Part shown: one piece after another, positions 10,935 to 21,445 of the stretch
Position numbering within the stretch: the first letter of the stretch is position 1
How the letters are laid out: each line of letters begins with the position of its first letter
Origin: Marasmius tenuissimus
Taxonomy: Eukaryota; Basidiomycota; Agaricomycetes; Agaricales; Marasmiaceae
Length of the DNA: 64,000 bases
Direction: 5' to 3'
NCBI GenBank assembly: GCA_029532415.1
Contig: JAQOTA010000069.1
Span: forward strand, 1,240,001 to 1,304,000
Position numbers and translations under genes: made by a program
The notes under the pieces: model-generated
The model's input: only the letters and a program-made list of their open reading frames with translations
Database searches by the model: none
What the model was told of the DNA's origin: nothing

Positions 10935-12718
10935 ATGTTTCCAAGCAATAACTTCCCTACAGTTCCTCCCGAATTCGCTTCGATATCCCACAGGTCTGTT
11001 ACCGTCGCTGACAGACATGTCATCTCCCAATTGCTTCGCGACTACGAGTTCGAAGTGAAGAGCTGCGAACGTGAGGTTGCCAAGCACAAAGCAGCCATAA
11101 CATCGCTCGAGACGCGGAAGAATAGGGCTGCTCAATTCTACAGTTTGTAACCAGTTCGCCAGTTCGTTGCAGTTCGTAAGGCAATTTTTGGTGGAGGTTC
11201 TCCGTATTTATGAACTGACGAACTGGAACGAACTACGAACTGGTTACGAACTGGAAGAATTGAGCAGCCCTAATGGTGCCCTACAAACCATGAACAACCT
11301 CCGTTCCTTCCTTTTTCCAATTCACAAGCTACCCTCAGAGGTGTTACATCATATTCTCGTGCTGTCTATCAATGTGGGAGAAAGATACTATCATCGCTGG
11401 ATGTCCTTCACGTTGTCCACGGTCTGTCGGCGATGGCGAGACATGACGCTGTCCTCACCCGCGATCTGGACGCATCTTCGCATTCCGGGTGGGGACTGGG
11501 ATTTGGACAACCTTATAGACATAGTGAATTGCCACAAGGAACGTTCCTCACAGCGCCCTTTAACCTTGACCTTGGAGTTCCCGGTTCATGATATGCTCCC
11601 GAGGATAGAAGATGAGGAGGAGGATTACCTTCGGCCGGTTTTGGAGATCATTATCCAGGATTGCCATCGTTGGGAAAATATGACAATTTCTGGTTGCGCA
11701 AAGCTGGCTCCTCAAGCACCCGGTTCTAAACTCGGTCAAGGGTCAGCTCCCGCTGCTAAAGCACCTCGCAATGTTTCAAACCCTCAGTACCATTGACTTC
11801 CTGCATTTGGACCACGACATGTTCAGTGTCTGTCCCAGACTCTCTTCCGGCGAAACGGAGTGCCCTCCTGGCTCCCTGGAAAGTGTGGTTTTTCCCGACA
11901 TGCTGGTGCTGCCATGGTCACAGATCCGTACATGGAAGGTTGGGGTCGAACAAGCCCATATGCTTCTCGCGCGGGCATGTGACAGTCTCGTACGCTTGGA
12001 GGTTTCAGATGCTAGGGACATGCCACCCGCCCGCATTCCGGAGGATAAATCCAACTTGGTTTCCAATGTCGTTTTTCTCGCGATTCGTGGACCCAGAAGG
12101 GAACACCCAGACCATCATTCCCATCTTCTCCACTATGTTTCATTCCCTCAATTGACATCCCTCGAACTCTACCATATAAAGCCGTTCTGGTTTACATCTC
12201 TCCTGAATTGTCTGGTCCGGTCGGCATGTACCATCACCTCCCTCACGCTTGAAAATCCTCGTCTTACCGATGATGAAGTTGTCTCCCTGCTACGCCACAC
12301 GCCAATGGTACGCACCTTCTCGACTGGCCTCAAGCCGCCACCACAAACATTTCTCAAGAGCTTCACCTTGAAACACGAGAGATTCCCGAGCCCGAGCCCC
12401 CTTCTACCGCTACTCCAGAACGTCACCTTGCGTTTCAGCAGGTTCAAGCCAGATGTTCAGGACATCGTGGCAGTTTTGGCTTCTAGATGGCTTCCTGACC
12501 CAGACTATGCCAGGCTAATTGGTGTATCGTGTTTACGTTGTGTGACGATCACCCTTCCCTACAGTGTGGAGCGATCCTCCATCTTCGTTGTTTGCGACAG
12601 ATTTACGGTTGCCGAGCAGGCTCAGGTTACCCTCGCTCTGCTTCCCTTGTTGGACTTGCCAATTCACTTTGCCACTTCGACGTGGCGATCTTTACGAATG
12701 CCGCCGAACCTTAATTGA
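10935..12718 (+). pseudogene. F-box gene broken by a transposable element and a frameshift
   Basis: Paralogue of the F-box gene at 6732. The coiled coil (YEFEVKSCEREVAKHKAAI) is intact until an inserted element at 11125-11270 brings a stop at 11148. After the element the F-box resumes (LFPIHKLPSEVLHHIL, then VCRRWRDMTLSSPAIWTHLR). A second lesion near 11691-11702 shifts the frame by one base; it aligns with the region where the intact paralogue reads NLSLVGITPSMLRHP. The last frame then runs to 12718 with SRWLPDPDYARLIGVSCL, equivalent to the intact gene. Two independent breaks make it unlikely that a full-length protein is made. Truncated products from either half are possible. Confidence 0.85.
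11125..11270. mobile_element. 146-bp MITE-like foldback element with TA target duplication
   Basis: The ends are perfect 15-bp inverted repeats (GGGCTGCTCAATTCT and its complement), flanked by TA on both sides (11123-11124 and 11271-11272), as expected of a Tc1/mariner-type miniature element. Inside the termini both arms carry repeated AGTTCGT-containing units at roughly 10-bp spacing, so most of the element can fold on itself. It has no coding capacity. Element plus one TA adds 148 bp, which is not a multiple of three. Taking it out leaves a TA and an uninterrupted F-box reading frame, so the insertion is a clean event in a once-intact gene. Confidence 0.85.
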
Positions 12719-13395
12719 CAGGACTTCCCCAAAATCAGGAGATTTATTTCCTGTGTCTTTTGGAGGGTAGAAGATGACAGAGACCGTGTAGTGAGTAATC
12801 TCAAGGGCCTTGCGACATTACGGAACTGTAAATGTGCTGAACGATCTCAATTTCACCTGAATATGTCGAGAACTAAACCGTAGTGGCGGGCTGAGGCTTC
12901 GGCCGATGCTTCTGCGGTGCGTACGTACTAAGTACAGTACGGATTGGGTCCTGAAGTCGAAGCTCGTAAAAAGTCTGGCTCAAGCCTTACTCTCCGTCCT
13001 CTTGTTCCTCTCGCCAGCGCCCCCATTGTTGGGCCCTCGAGGCCACTTCCCGCTGGGTAAAGGTGCGCTCCATAACCCAGAGCTGTTTATGTTCCAAGTT
13101 ATGCGCTTTTTGAAGCAGGAGAAGAATTATACTGCCGCGTCAAATAAAGTTTTGTTAGCGGCGCCCATTTGCAGCTTCTAAACTAGTGCCGCCGGCTTCG
13201 GGAGCACCTTCCGTGCTAAGCGCGCAACAAGCACACAAATGGTTTGTTTTTCGGTTCTTCCAACATATTCTGAAATATTTCATGCCTTTGGTCAGGCCAT
13301 TCTTGTAAAAAGGCTGTTAGGGATGCTCAATGAAGTATATCGACCATCTCAAACACCCACAAAACATTGTAAGACTCGTCAAAAAGACTTGTCAA
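12719..13395. other. Non-coding interval, 677 bp
   Basis: Lies between the end of the F-box pseudogene and its inverted remnant. A GC-rich patch occurs around 13010-13060. No gene recognised. Confidence 0.4.
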
Positions 13396-13705
13396 TTAAA
13401 CTTTGGTGCCCCACCAAGATCGCCACGTCAAAATGCCTAAGTGGGCTGAGCAAGTCCAACGAGGATGGAAGGCAAGGGTAACCTGAGCCTGCTCGGCAAC
13501 CGTACAGATTCGGTTTCTTTTCAGAATCTTCGAGCAGCAGGGATGCGCATTGATGTTCTGACCCCTAGTTATTGATTCCTTTCGCGCTCGGAATCGCTCG
13601 TCGTTGATGCCGCCAGCCCCTTCAAATACCGCGATTTTCAGGATGCTCACGTTCGAATGTTCATCTTCTCTCCCCAGCCTTATTTCCCTCAACCTGAACT
13701 GCAAA
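13396..13705 (-). pseudogene. Inverted remnant of an F-box gene 3' end
   Basis: The minus strand reads CTVAEQAQVTLAFHP and later LTWRSW, resembling FTVAEQAQVTLALLP and STWRSL at the end of the F-box pseudogene on the plus strand. At DNA level 12605-12633 and the complement of 13475-13503 are identical over 29 bp. Shorter shared blocks follow, including TTAATTGACA just after each reading frame. Further upstream on the minus strand the similarity fades. I read this as a decayed inverted duplicate of the 3' end of an F-box paralogue. Confidence 0.6.
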
Positions 13706-15102
13706 CCTGCTTGTCATAATGCCTTATGTTATGTATGTACCTCAGCTTGTAATATTGCTTGTAGACACGCTCATCCTGATACGATGGCCCATACATCCAC
13801 CTATATTATACATCCTTACTCTAACTCACCTTATCGTCTCTCTAATGCACAGATTTTGACCTTTATTTTGGGCCTCATTATACGCATGCGGACGATGAGT
13901 GTTTCGGATCAGGACCAACAGCGGGCAGGGAGTCTGAGTCTGAGATAGTGGCAAGTGTCAAAGTGGATGGCTAATTTCAAGACAGCGGGTGACGCGTACG
14001 CGTCATGGCGTGTCAAAAATCACGTTATCGTTCAACGTCCGATTTCGAACCGGAGATCTTATTTCCTTCCCCTTCCTTTCCCTCAGCACTCCAGCCTTTC
14101 CTCCGGTCTTCTGACACTGACTCGCTCCAGGGGCGAGTCTCGCTCTCTTCGGGTTATACCCTTCTGAATCACTTCTTAGTAGATGTGATCTCAGCGTCTC
14201 TGAACTTGTTCTCGTTTCGACGGAGCACATCATGATCACCGAATACTTGCCAGTGGCTGGAAGACGACGGCATGTACAGCCATCAACACGAACTGCAACC
14301 TCTCCTGGACATATAGCATCATTATCACCATGATGGGCTGGTCTGGTTATTTCCTGAGCTCGAATTATTCAGTTTTGGCGGAGTACTTGAGAGGGCGACA
14401 TTGATCATCGATTCGGTTCACCTTCAAGAGGCTCCAGCCGCGCATCTTCGGAAAGAGAACGAAAAGCGAGGCAGTACAGGGCAATCCCACTCTACTGAGG
14501 CCAGACTGTGACTCAGACTCTGTAAGTTACGGTTCCTTCCTGACCAGCACATCTTCCTTCCTCGTCTTGGAGTTCTTCCAAGTCGAACTGAGAACGTCTC
14601 TGGAGTCTTGAACTTCCTCTTGAACTACGTCTCTACTCGCTAGACGATGAGAGATACAGAGCTGGTGGCTGATTCCGACGCCCATAAGTTGATCCGACGG
14701 ATATAACGCGTTCCGGCGGAATGAGCTAGAACGCGTCGGGACCGTGGCTCGAGTGCGCCCCAAAGATTTAATGGGCCTTTGCTCTATTACCGAAGAGTTT
14801 TCCTGAATTGGATCTCTCCAGATTGATCTAGGACTTTCGGACAAACCTTGGATTGCCCACTCCCCAACGAAATGCTATGCGGTTCCCGCAGGAACCCAGG
14901 CTGAACCCAGGTCTCCCCAAAATCCAATAGCCTTGTCTGGATTCGTTGCCCGAGATCCACCCTCAGCAGCAAATCACGGACGTCGAAGAAACTCCATTGA
15001 ACTCTTTCACATGATACCATCCTCCCCAAAGATTTCTCTTTTCCTGGTTTATAAAATCTCATGAATGTCCCCTCGTCTACTTCACCAGCTTCGTTGACAA
15101 CA
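13706..15102. other. Non-coding interval, about 1.4 kb, upstream of the desaturase
   Basis: Several short open frames occur but none shows a family signal or a supported exon chain. The right half must hold the desaturase promoter and 5' leader. Confidence 0.4.
15049..15056 (+). promoter_or_regulatory. TATA-like box of the desaturase gene
   Basis: TTATAAAA lies 47 bp before the chosen ATG at 15103 and only a few bases before the upstream ATG at 15061. This argues that 15103 is the true start. Confidence 0.45.
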
Positions 15103-16936
15103 ATGTCGGACATTGCGGAAATCAAGACGAACCTCCACAAGAAGGCGTCCAAGCTCAATAAGCCGACATTGATGGAGGAGGAACCTGCCGATCTTCATAT
15201 TCCCGACAACTACGTCGAGCATATTCTCAAAACAACAAAGCCTCTGCCTCCCATCAAGTGGTCTAATATCTTGAGCGAGATCCAATGGATCTCGTTCACG
15301 GTCATCTTCGTCACCCCTATCATCGGGCTCATTGGCGCTCAACGTGTTGGTTTGAGATGGGAAACGTTCCTCTGGAGTACCGTCTACTACCTGTGGACAG
15401 GTCTCGGTAGGCATATCATCGATTTCGGCGTGTTTTGGCTTTGGTGATTGACCCTCCACGTAGGTATCACCGCCGGGTACCATCGTCTGTGGGCTCATTG
15501 CTCCTACAATGCTCCTCCCGTCACCCAATATGTCCTCGCCTGCCTCGGCGCCGGAGCTGTCCAGGGCTCTATCAAGTGGTGGTCTCGCGGTCACCGTGCT
15601 CACCACCGATACACTGACACCGAGCTCGATCCTTATAATGCACATGAAGGTTTCTGGTACTCTCACATCGGATGGATGCTCGTCCGACCACGAAGGAGGC
15701 CGGGTGTGGCCGACGTGAGCGATCTTAGCCGTAACCCGGTCGTCCGTTGGCAACACAAACACTATCTGCCATTACTGTTCTTCATGGGCTTCGGTTTCCC
15801 AGCTTTAGTAGCTCACCTCGGGTGGGGAGACGCTAAGGGAGGATTCGTATATGCTGGAGTCTTGCGGTTGGTTTTCGTTCATCATGTGAGTGAATGTGAA
15901 CTTTGATATATAATCCTGTTACTGACCCTGGCTCCCCTCTTGACTTTCAGTCGACATTCTGTGTCAATTCCCTCGCCCACTGGCTGGGCGAGACTCCATT
16001 CGATGATAAGCATACTCCCCGGGACCATATGATCACAGCTTTGGTGACTGTTGGCGAAGGTTACCACAACTTCCACCATCAGGTATATTTCTTCCTTGAA
16101 TCTCCCCGTTGGTCATGGATAAATAATGCCGATCTACCTTTAGTTCCCCATGGACTTCCGAAATGCTATCAAGTGGTACCAATACGACCCCACTAAATGG
16201 ACAATCTGGACTCTCTCAAAGCTTGGTCTGGCTAGTCATTTGAAGGTACGCGTCCGGTTGGATAGAGTTCCGGTGAGTTTCACTGACAATTTTCCAGACT
16301 TTCCCGGACAATGAGATCCGAAAGGGAGTCCTGTCTATGCAGCTGAAAAAGTTGAAAGCGACTCAGGACAGCTTGACCTGGCCAACCGATAGCAACGACC
16401 TGCCTATTGTCACCTGGGAGACCTGTTCGTCCCTCTGATCCTCATTGAAATACGTCTGCTCATTCATTCGCATCTCTAGTTCAAAAACAGTCTGTACGAA
16501 GGCCCCTCATCCTGATCGCCGGGTTCATCCACGATGTATCGAAATTCATCGAAGACCACCCCGGAGGTGCACACTTGATCAAAAAGTACATCGGTAAGCA
16601 AAATCTCTCCGCGTCGCGCTCGTTCTCGTAAGACTCATATTCGCGATAGGCAAAGATGCAACTACAGCCTTCTTCGGCGGTGTATACGATCATTCGAATG
16701 CTGCACATAACGTGAGTATTCAGACAACGTACGACTTGGAAAGACATACTCAACATCTCTCGCTATTATAGCTTTTGGCCATGAAGCGGGTAGGCGTTCT
16801 GAATGGTGGCCATCCCCACGCGCTTGACGACAAGACTGTTCCTCCCGCATCGAGATTGAGAGTGGCAAGATACACCGAACTCAAGCCCTCAGCGTCGTAC
16901 GGCAGCAGTACCGCTTGGAGCGACGAGGAAGATTAG
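15103..16936 (+). CDS. OLE1: Delta-9 fatty acid desaturase with C-terminal cytochrome b5
   Basis: Introduces the first double bond into palmitoyl- and stearoyl-CoA at the ER membrane, using its own cytochrome b5 domain for electrons. Eight exons (15103-15406, 15464-15885, 15951-16082, 16144-16245, 16298-16424, 16480-16593, 16650-16711, 16772-16936) join to 475 residues. The three iron-binding histidine boxes are HRLWAH (108-113), HRAHH (145-149) and HNFHH (281-285), with a further His in NSLAHWLG. Hydrophobic helices lie before box 1 and between boxes 2 and 3. The b5 domain begins after residue 363, with heme ligands His389 (HPGG) and about His415 (DHSNAA). Size and order match fungal OLE1. 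All key residues are present, so it should be active. Confidence 0.95.
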
Positions 16937-17065
16937 AGATTAAGAACGGTCTTATTCATACATGTTCCACGATACTAATGACTACATATAACATTCGACT
17001 CGTGACCTCAGTGTTCTCCTGTAGATGAATGCAAATGGCTACCCGCCGTAATCAGCAACACCTTC

Positions 17066-17779
17066 TCACAAATAACGGTTCGTGAAGCATCGCAAGTACC
17101 TCCTGAGCAGGGGTGCAAGACCCGCAAGTAACACTATGCTCAATGCAGTTGCCAGGACTCCCTGAATCAGAACACTCTGGTCGTCCCAGCAATCGCGACC
17201 GTACTCGAAAGTAGTGGTCCCATCGACAACTGTCTTCTTCATCCAGCAAACTTTCCTATCCATTTCTCCTCCAAAGTACCGCATGAGTGAGGTGACTGCG
17301 CCCATGAGACCAGCAACTCCCAGCGCGAGTGTTGATATATTCAAACTTAGAGAGTATCTCCGATATGATGGGGCGAATCCAAAAAGCGGCCGGACATCGA
17401 CTTGAGCCCCGCCAATGCTAACCAAGTCTGTGAAGATCACGGCCGCAGCAAGACGCTGTACGAGGATGAAGGCGGGAACCACAGTATTGACCTGTATCGA
17501 GTACGCGCTAGCGCCCACCATGGTGACGAGCAGAAGCATTGCTGATAAGGCCAACGAGAGTGAAATAGACCATCCTGGGAGGGATAGCTGGTCGGAAGAG
17601 ATCACGACAGTCCGCTTCTGGGAGTTGTCCGCCTCTATTGTAAGTGACTCAGCAAGCTCCTCGTCCAACAACTAAGAAAGTTGCCACATTCAGCAAGAAG
17701 ACTCGAGGAGGGGGAGATTACCGCCAACCTTCAGGTTCTCCGGATCATTGTTCCGGGTTTCACTAAAATAATCAGACAT
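17066..17779 (-). CDS. Four-helix membrane protein, unrecognised
   Basis: Two exons (17779-17729 and 17671-17066) join in frame to 218 residues, starting MSDYFSETRNNDPENLK. The family is not recognised. Four hydrophobic segments are clear: LSLALSAMLLLVTMVG, FILVQRLAAAVIF, LNISTLALGVAGLMGAV and VLATALSIVLLAGLAPLL. The loop between helices 3 and 4 holds two Cys (KVCWMKK and GRDCWDD) that could form a disulfide. The donor GTTGGC is weak, but no better in-frame join was seen. It is convergent with the desaturase, 129 bp away. A fungal membrane protein of unknown role. Confidence 0.6.
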
Positions 17780-17830
17780 GGGGTGTGAGTAGGTAAAGTG
17801 AAAACTCATGTTGGGCCACACTGAATGGCT

Positions 17831-17838
17831 CTTATATA
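17831..17838 (-). promoter_or_regulatory. TATA box of the four-helix membrane protein gene
   Basis: TATATAAG on the minus strand, 52 bp upstream of the ATG at 17779. This supports the chosen first exon. Confidence 0.5.
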
Positions 17839-17917
17839 CTTTGTGCTGACCACGGGTATCGACCTTCACGTCCCTACACAGCCCAGACGGGACATTTGTG
17901 GGTGGATGTAGTACCAG

Positions 17918-17932
17918 TATATATATATATAT
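17918..17932. repeat. (TA)n microsatellite
   Basis: An uninterrupted run of about seven TA units, in the intergenic region. Confidence 0.8.
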
Positions 17933-19320
17933 TGGGCCTGTATCAATATACGTTTTACAATGAGTACTAACTCACCTGTCGAGAGATCAGTGCGAATACG
18001 AGCAGCTTCATCTCGAAAGACCTCTGTGATTGCACTTCGACAACCCCCACAGCCGAACAGTGGCCACGATGGCCACCTCGTTGACAACACCTGTCATCAA
18101 GAGGCTGTGCACCCCGCTCAGCGTGGCTGCACACATGAGCAAGCGTCAGCTGAAATGACACAGACACATCCAGACTTATCCGGCCACTCGGACTCAACCA
18201 AGACTTGTTCTTCTCTTTCTCCCTCGATATACTGTCTTCGAACTGAAACGACAACTGGCCATAGGTGAGTACCTTGCACACTAGCTCTTGATTCGAACTG
18301 AGGTCTAGGGTAGCTGTAAAAAAGCGGGAACCAATCACAAGACAACCGAGAACTTGGACGCCTCTATAAATTACCTTCGAACAATCCACAAATGTGAAGC
18401 CGTTTATCGACTCATGTGAACCTCATGGTCCGAGATCCTTACTCCCTCTCGGCGAGCTATCGACCATCAGAACTTCCCGTTTCTGGTCAAATTTTTGGCC
18501 CTCCGTGACGCTTGGAATGGCGACGGGATAACATCAACTTGCACAACGCTTGCCCCATCTGTGGACATCTTACTACGCCTTCTCACATGTCCTGAATTCA
18601 TATAGAATTTGCATGGTTTTTGGGGGCGTTTGGTGTAACCATTGCTTGCAGTTTGCTTAGCCTCGCTCTCCCAAAAGGTCCCAGCCCTGACTGTCGCATG
18701 GTCCTGTCGACTTTTCAATGTGCGGTGGAGGAGGGTGGAGGCCATGTTATCATTGATGAGGGGGTGTCACTAGATATTAGTAGACCTTGGTCCGCCCTTC
18801 AATGCAGATTGACAGAAGTGAGTGCTCACGAGTGTCTTTTCCGGGATGAGCGTTGACGTTTGGATATAGCAATTAACCGATATTATAGGAGTCGTGCTCA
18901 GCAGATCATATGTCGGTCTACGATTACTGCATCCAGTTGAACCACAGGGACAATCTGTGTCAAAGTCGCCCACTCGTCAGAACTCAGGAGTTTTGATCGA
19001 GGGCGCCCCACGGGCGAGAGAGCGGAATACCGCGAAGTGGAAGGATTAGAACGAAAGATTCAGCATCTTCGCCGCTATCTGGCGTTCGATATAGTGTGGT
19101 TATGGAAGATGGAGGAACACCCCAGTCTGTTTATAGCTGAGCGGCATTCAACCCAGGGATTACTCGGGGAAAATGGGAACCCGATCATTACGACAATCTG
19201 GTTCTCCATGTCCGACCCATTCAAGCTCATTCATCTGTCCCTTATCACGCAGGGGCGAATAGCAAAGTTTCGCTATCTGGTACACATGCTTCGCGACCTT
19301 GCCAAGCCTTTGGGGACAGG

Positions 19321-19328
19321 ATATAAAG
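19321..19328 (+). promoter_or_regulatory. TATA-like box of the aminopeptidase gene
   Basis: The stretch ATATAAAG lies about 130 bp before the ATG at 19457. That distance allows a leader of about 100 nt. Confidence 0.35.
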
Positions 19329-19456
19329 CGAAGTCTTCACCTCACCCACACCTCAGCTTCACCTGATCTCTTCAGACAAGGGTACAGTGGCCATGTGAGT
19401 GTTCAGACCTGCCGCTGGAGGTACATCCTGACCTGTGGTCTTTCTCGAGCAGCATC

Positions 19457-21221
19457 ATGATCAAATCCTCTTTGGTGACTTTAGCGGTTTCCGCTACAAT
19501 GGCAGCTGCTCTTCGTGTTGAAGAACGCGCACCTCTGAGCCGTCGTGGGCTGGTTGATTCCGTATGTTTACCCTATCCGCCATTCTCACCCCGTATAACT
19601 CGTAATCAATCCTATACCCTCAGGAAACCCTCCGTTCAAAAATCACGATCGAAGCCCTTCTAGGACACGCACAAAAGCTTCAGGACTTTGCCTATGCCAC
19701 CGAGGCCCGCAACCGTGTCTTTGGAAGTGCTGGACACAACAGCTCCGTTGACTACTTCTACGAAACACTTACCGGCCTTGGCGACTACTACGATGTCACT
19801 CTTCAGCCCTTCTCTGCTTTCGCATACGCGCCAGGAGAACATGCTTTGAACATCGACGGCGAGCCCTCGACGAGCCGTGTCTTCGATTACTCCCCGAACG
19901 GCAACGTCACGGAAGTGCTCGTGCCTGTGGCCAACAGCGGGTGTGATGCGGAGGACTACCCCGCAGAACTTTCTGGAAAGATCGGCTTGATTTCGCGGGG
20001 TAACTGTGATTTCGGCTTGAAGTCTGCGCTAGCTGGAGCTGCGGGTGCCATTGGTGCTGTCGTCCACAACAACGTTGAGGGCGATATCCAGGGTACTCTC
20101 GGGCCTCCTCCTCGCCCAGAAGGAGACGTAAGTTCCCCGATTTCTGTCCTCAGAACACCACTTACTCATGCTACTTATCGTGTTATTGGTACTGAATACA
20201 GTACGTCCCCACGCTCAGTGTCAGCAGGGATACGGGCCTCGAGTGGCGTAGCGCCATCGAAGGCGGCGCTAAGATTACGGCCAACATTGTGGTAGATGGA
20301 TCCGTCACTCAGCTAGTCTCCACGAACAACGTCATCGCACAAACGAAGGGTGGTAACCAGGACGATGTTCTTTTCCTCGGTGCACACTCCGATAGCGTGC
20401 CCGCTGGTCCTGGTATCAACGATAACGGAAGCGGAAGGTACGTTCATGTGCATATCTCTAAGTATGGATCTTCCGTACTCACGCTATGTCTTTTACAAAT
20501 AGTGTTGCTCTTCTTGAGATAGCCAAGCAGCTGGCAGGAAGCGATGTGAATAACGCCGTCAGGTTTGCGTGGTGGTCCGCTGAGGAATCGGGTCTTCTTG
20601 GAGCCGAGCACTGGGTCACCACCGCGTCACAGGAAGAACGTGATAAAGTTCGTCTCTATCTCAACTTCGACATGATAGCGTCACCTAATTACGCGCTCAA
20701 CGCGTACGACGGTGGTAAGTATCTTGTTCCGCCTCAACCAGACTTGTGGACTCTAATGAAATTGCGTAGATGGCTCCGAATTTGGTGTTGCTGGACCCCC
20801 AGGATCTGCTGAGGCTGAACAGCTCTTCCACGACTACTTCGCTTCCGTCGGCCTCAACTCGACAGCCTCGGAATTCAACGGTCGTTCAGATTACGGTCCA
20901 TTCCTCGATGCTGGAATTGCCTCTGGTGGCCTCGACACCGGAGCTGAGGGAATCAAGACCGAGGAGGAGGCTGAGAAGTTTGGTGGTGAAGCCGGTGTCG
21001 CTTACGACGTCAACTATCACCAGGCTGGCGACACCATCGACAATCTCGCTCTGGATGCTCTCGAAGCGAACACCAAGGCAATCGCTCACGCCGTTGCTGT
21101 GTATGGTGCCAGCTTCGATAGTCTCCCTCCTAAGGAGGCTGCCTTTGTCGCGAAGTCGGCGTTTGTTACCGAAAGGAAGCAACAAGTACGACTTTACAAG
21201 GGCGACTTACTCATCGCCTAA
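19457..21221 (+). CDS. Secreted M28 zinc aminopeptidase with PA domain
   Basis: Predicted extracellular aminopeptidase that removes N-terminal residues from peptides. Five exons (19457-19561, 19624-20127, 20202-20437, 20503-20714, 20770-21221) join to 502 residues. It starts with a signal peptide ([18 protein letters not shown]). A protease-associated insert follows in the N-terminal half ([20 protein letters not shown]). The M28 metal ligands are all visible: His265 (AHSD), Asp277 (INDNGSG), Glu309/Glu310 (SAEESGLLG), Asp338 (NFDMIASPN) and His436 (NYHQAGDT). Several NxS/T sites occur. The last residues after [12 protein letters not shown] do not resemble a familiar ending, so a further 3' exon cannot be excluded. 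Likely part of nutrient scavenging outside the cell. Confidence 0.92.
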
Positions 21222-21445
21222 TGACCAACATCAGTATCGTTATTGTACTCTGTTATCATACCCATACGGCGGAATAAAAGCCCTTGTACAACACACCCTG
21301 TTTCTGTCTCACGAATGTGACCGCAATCAAGGCTAAGCACTGATGCCGAAGGAAGAAGAGATTGATTCAATAGCATAGATAGAGCGGTAGATACAACAGA
21401 GAAAATCCTTTACAGCAGACGATGCCTGAACGCAAACTCTGCAAA

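Larger units (their letters stand above)
17780..19456. other. Intergenic, 1.68 kb, divergent
   Basis: Lies between the membrane protein (minus) and the aminopeptidase (plus). Open frames up to 140 codons exist at 17967-18389 and 18467-18745 on the minus strand, but I found no supported exon chain or family signature. Confidence 0.4.

Noticed and set aside
13955..14240. Cluster of short frames on both strands
   Set aside because: No consistent splice signals and no recognisable protein. Treated as non-coding.
15061..15102. Upstream in-frame ATG of the desaturase
   Set aside because: It lies only a few bases after the TATA-like box. The ATG at 15103 has a better context and gives the usual N-terminus.
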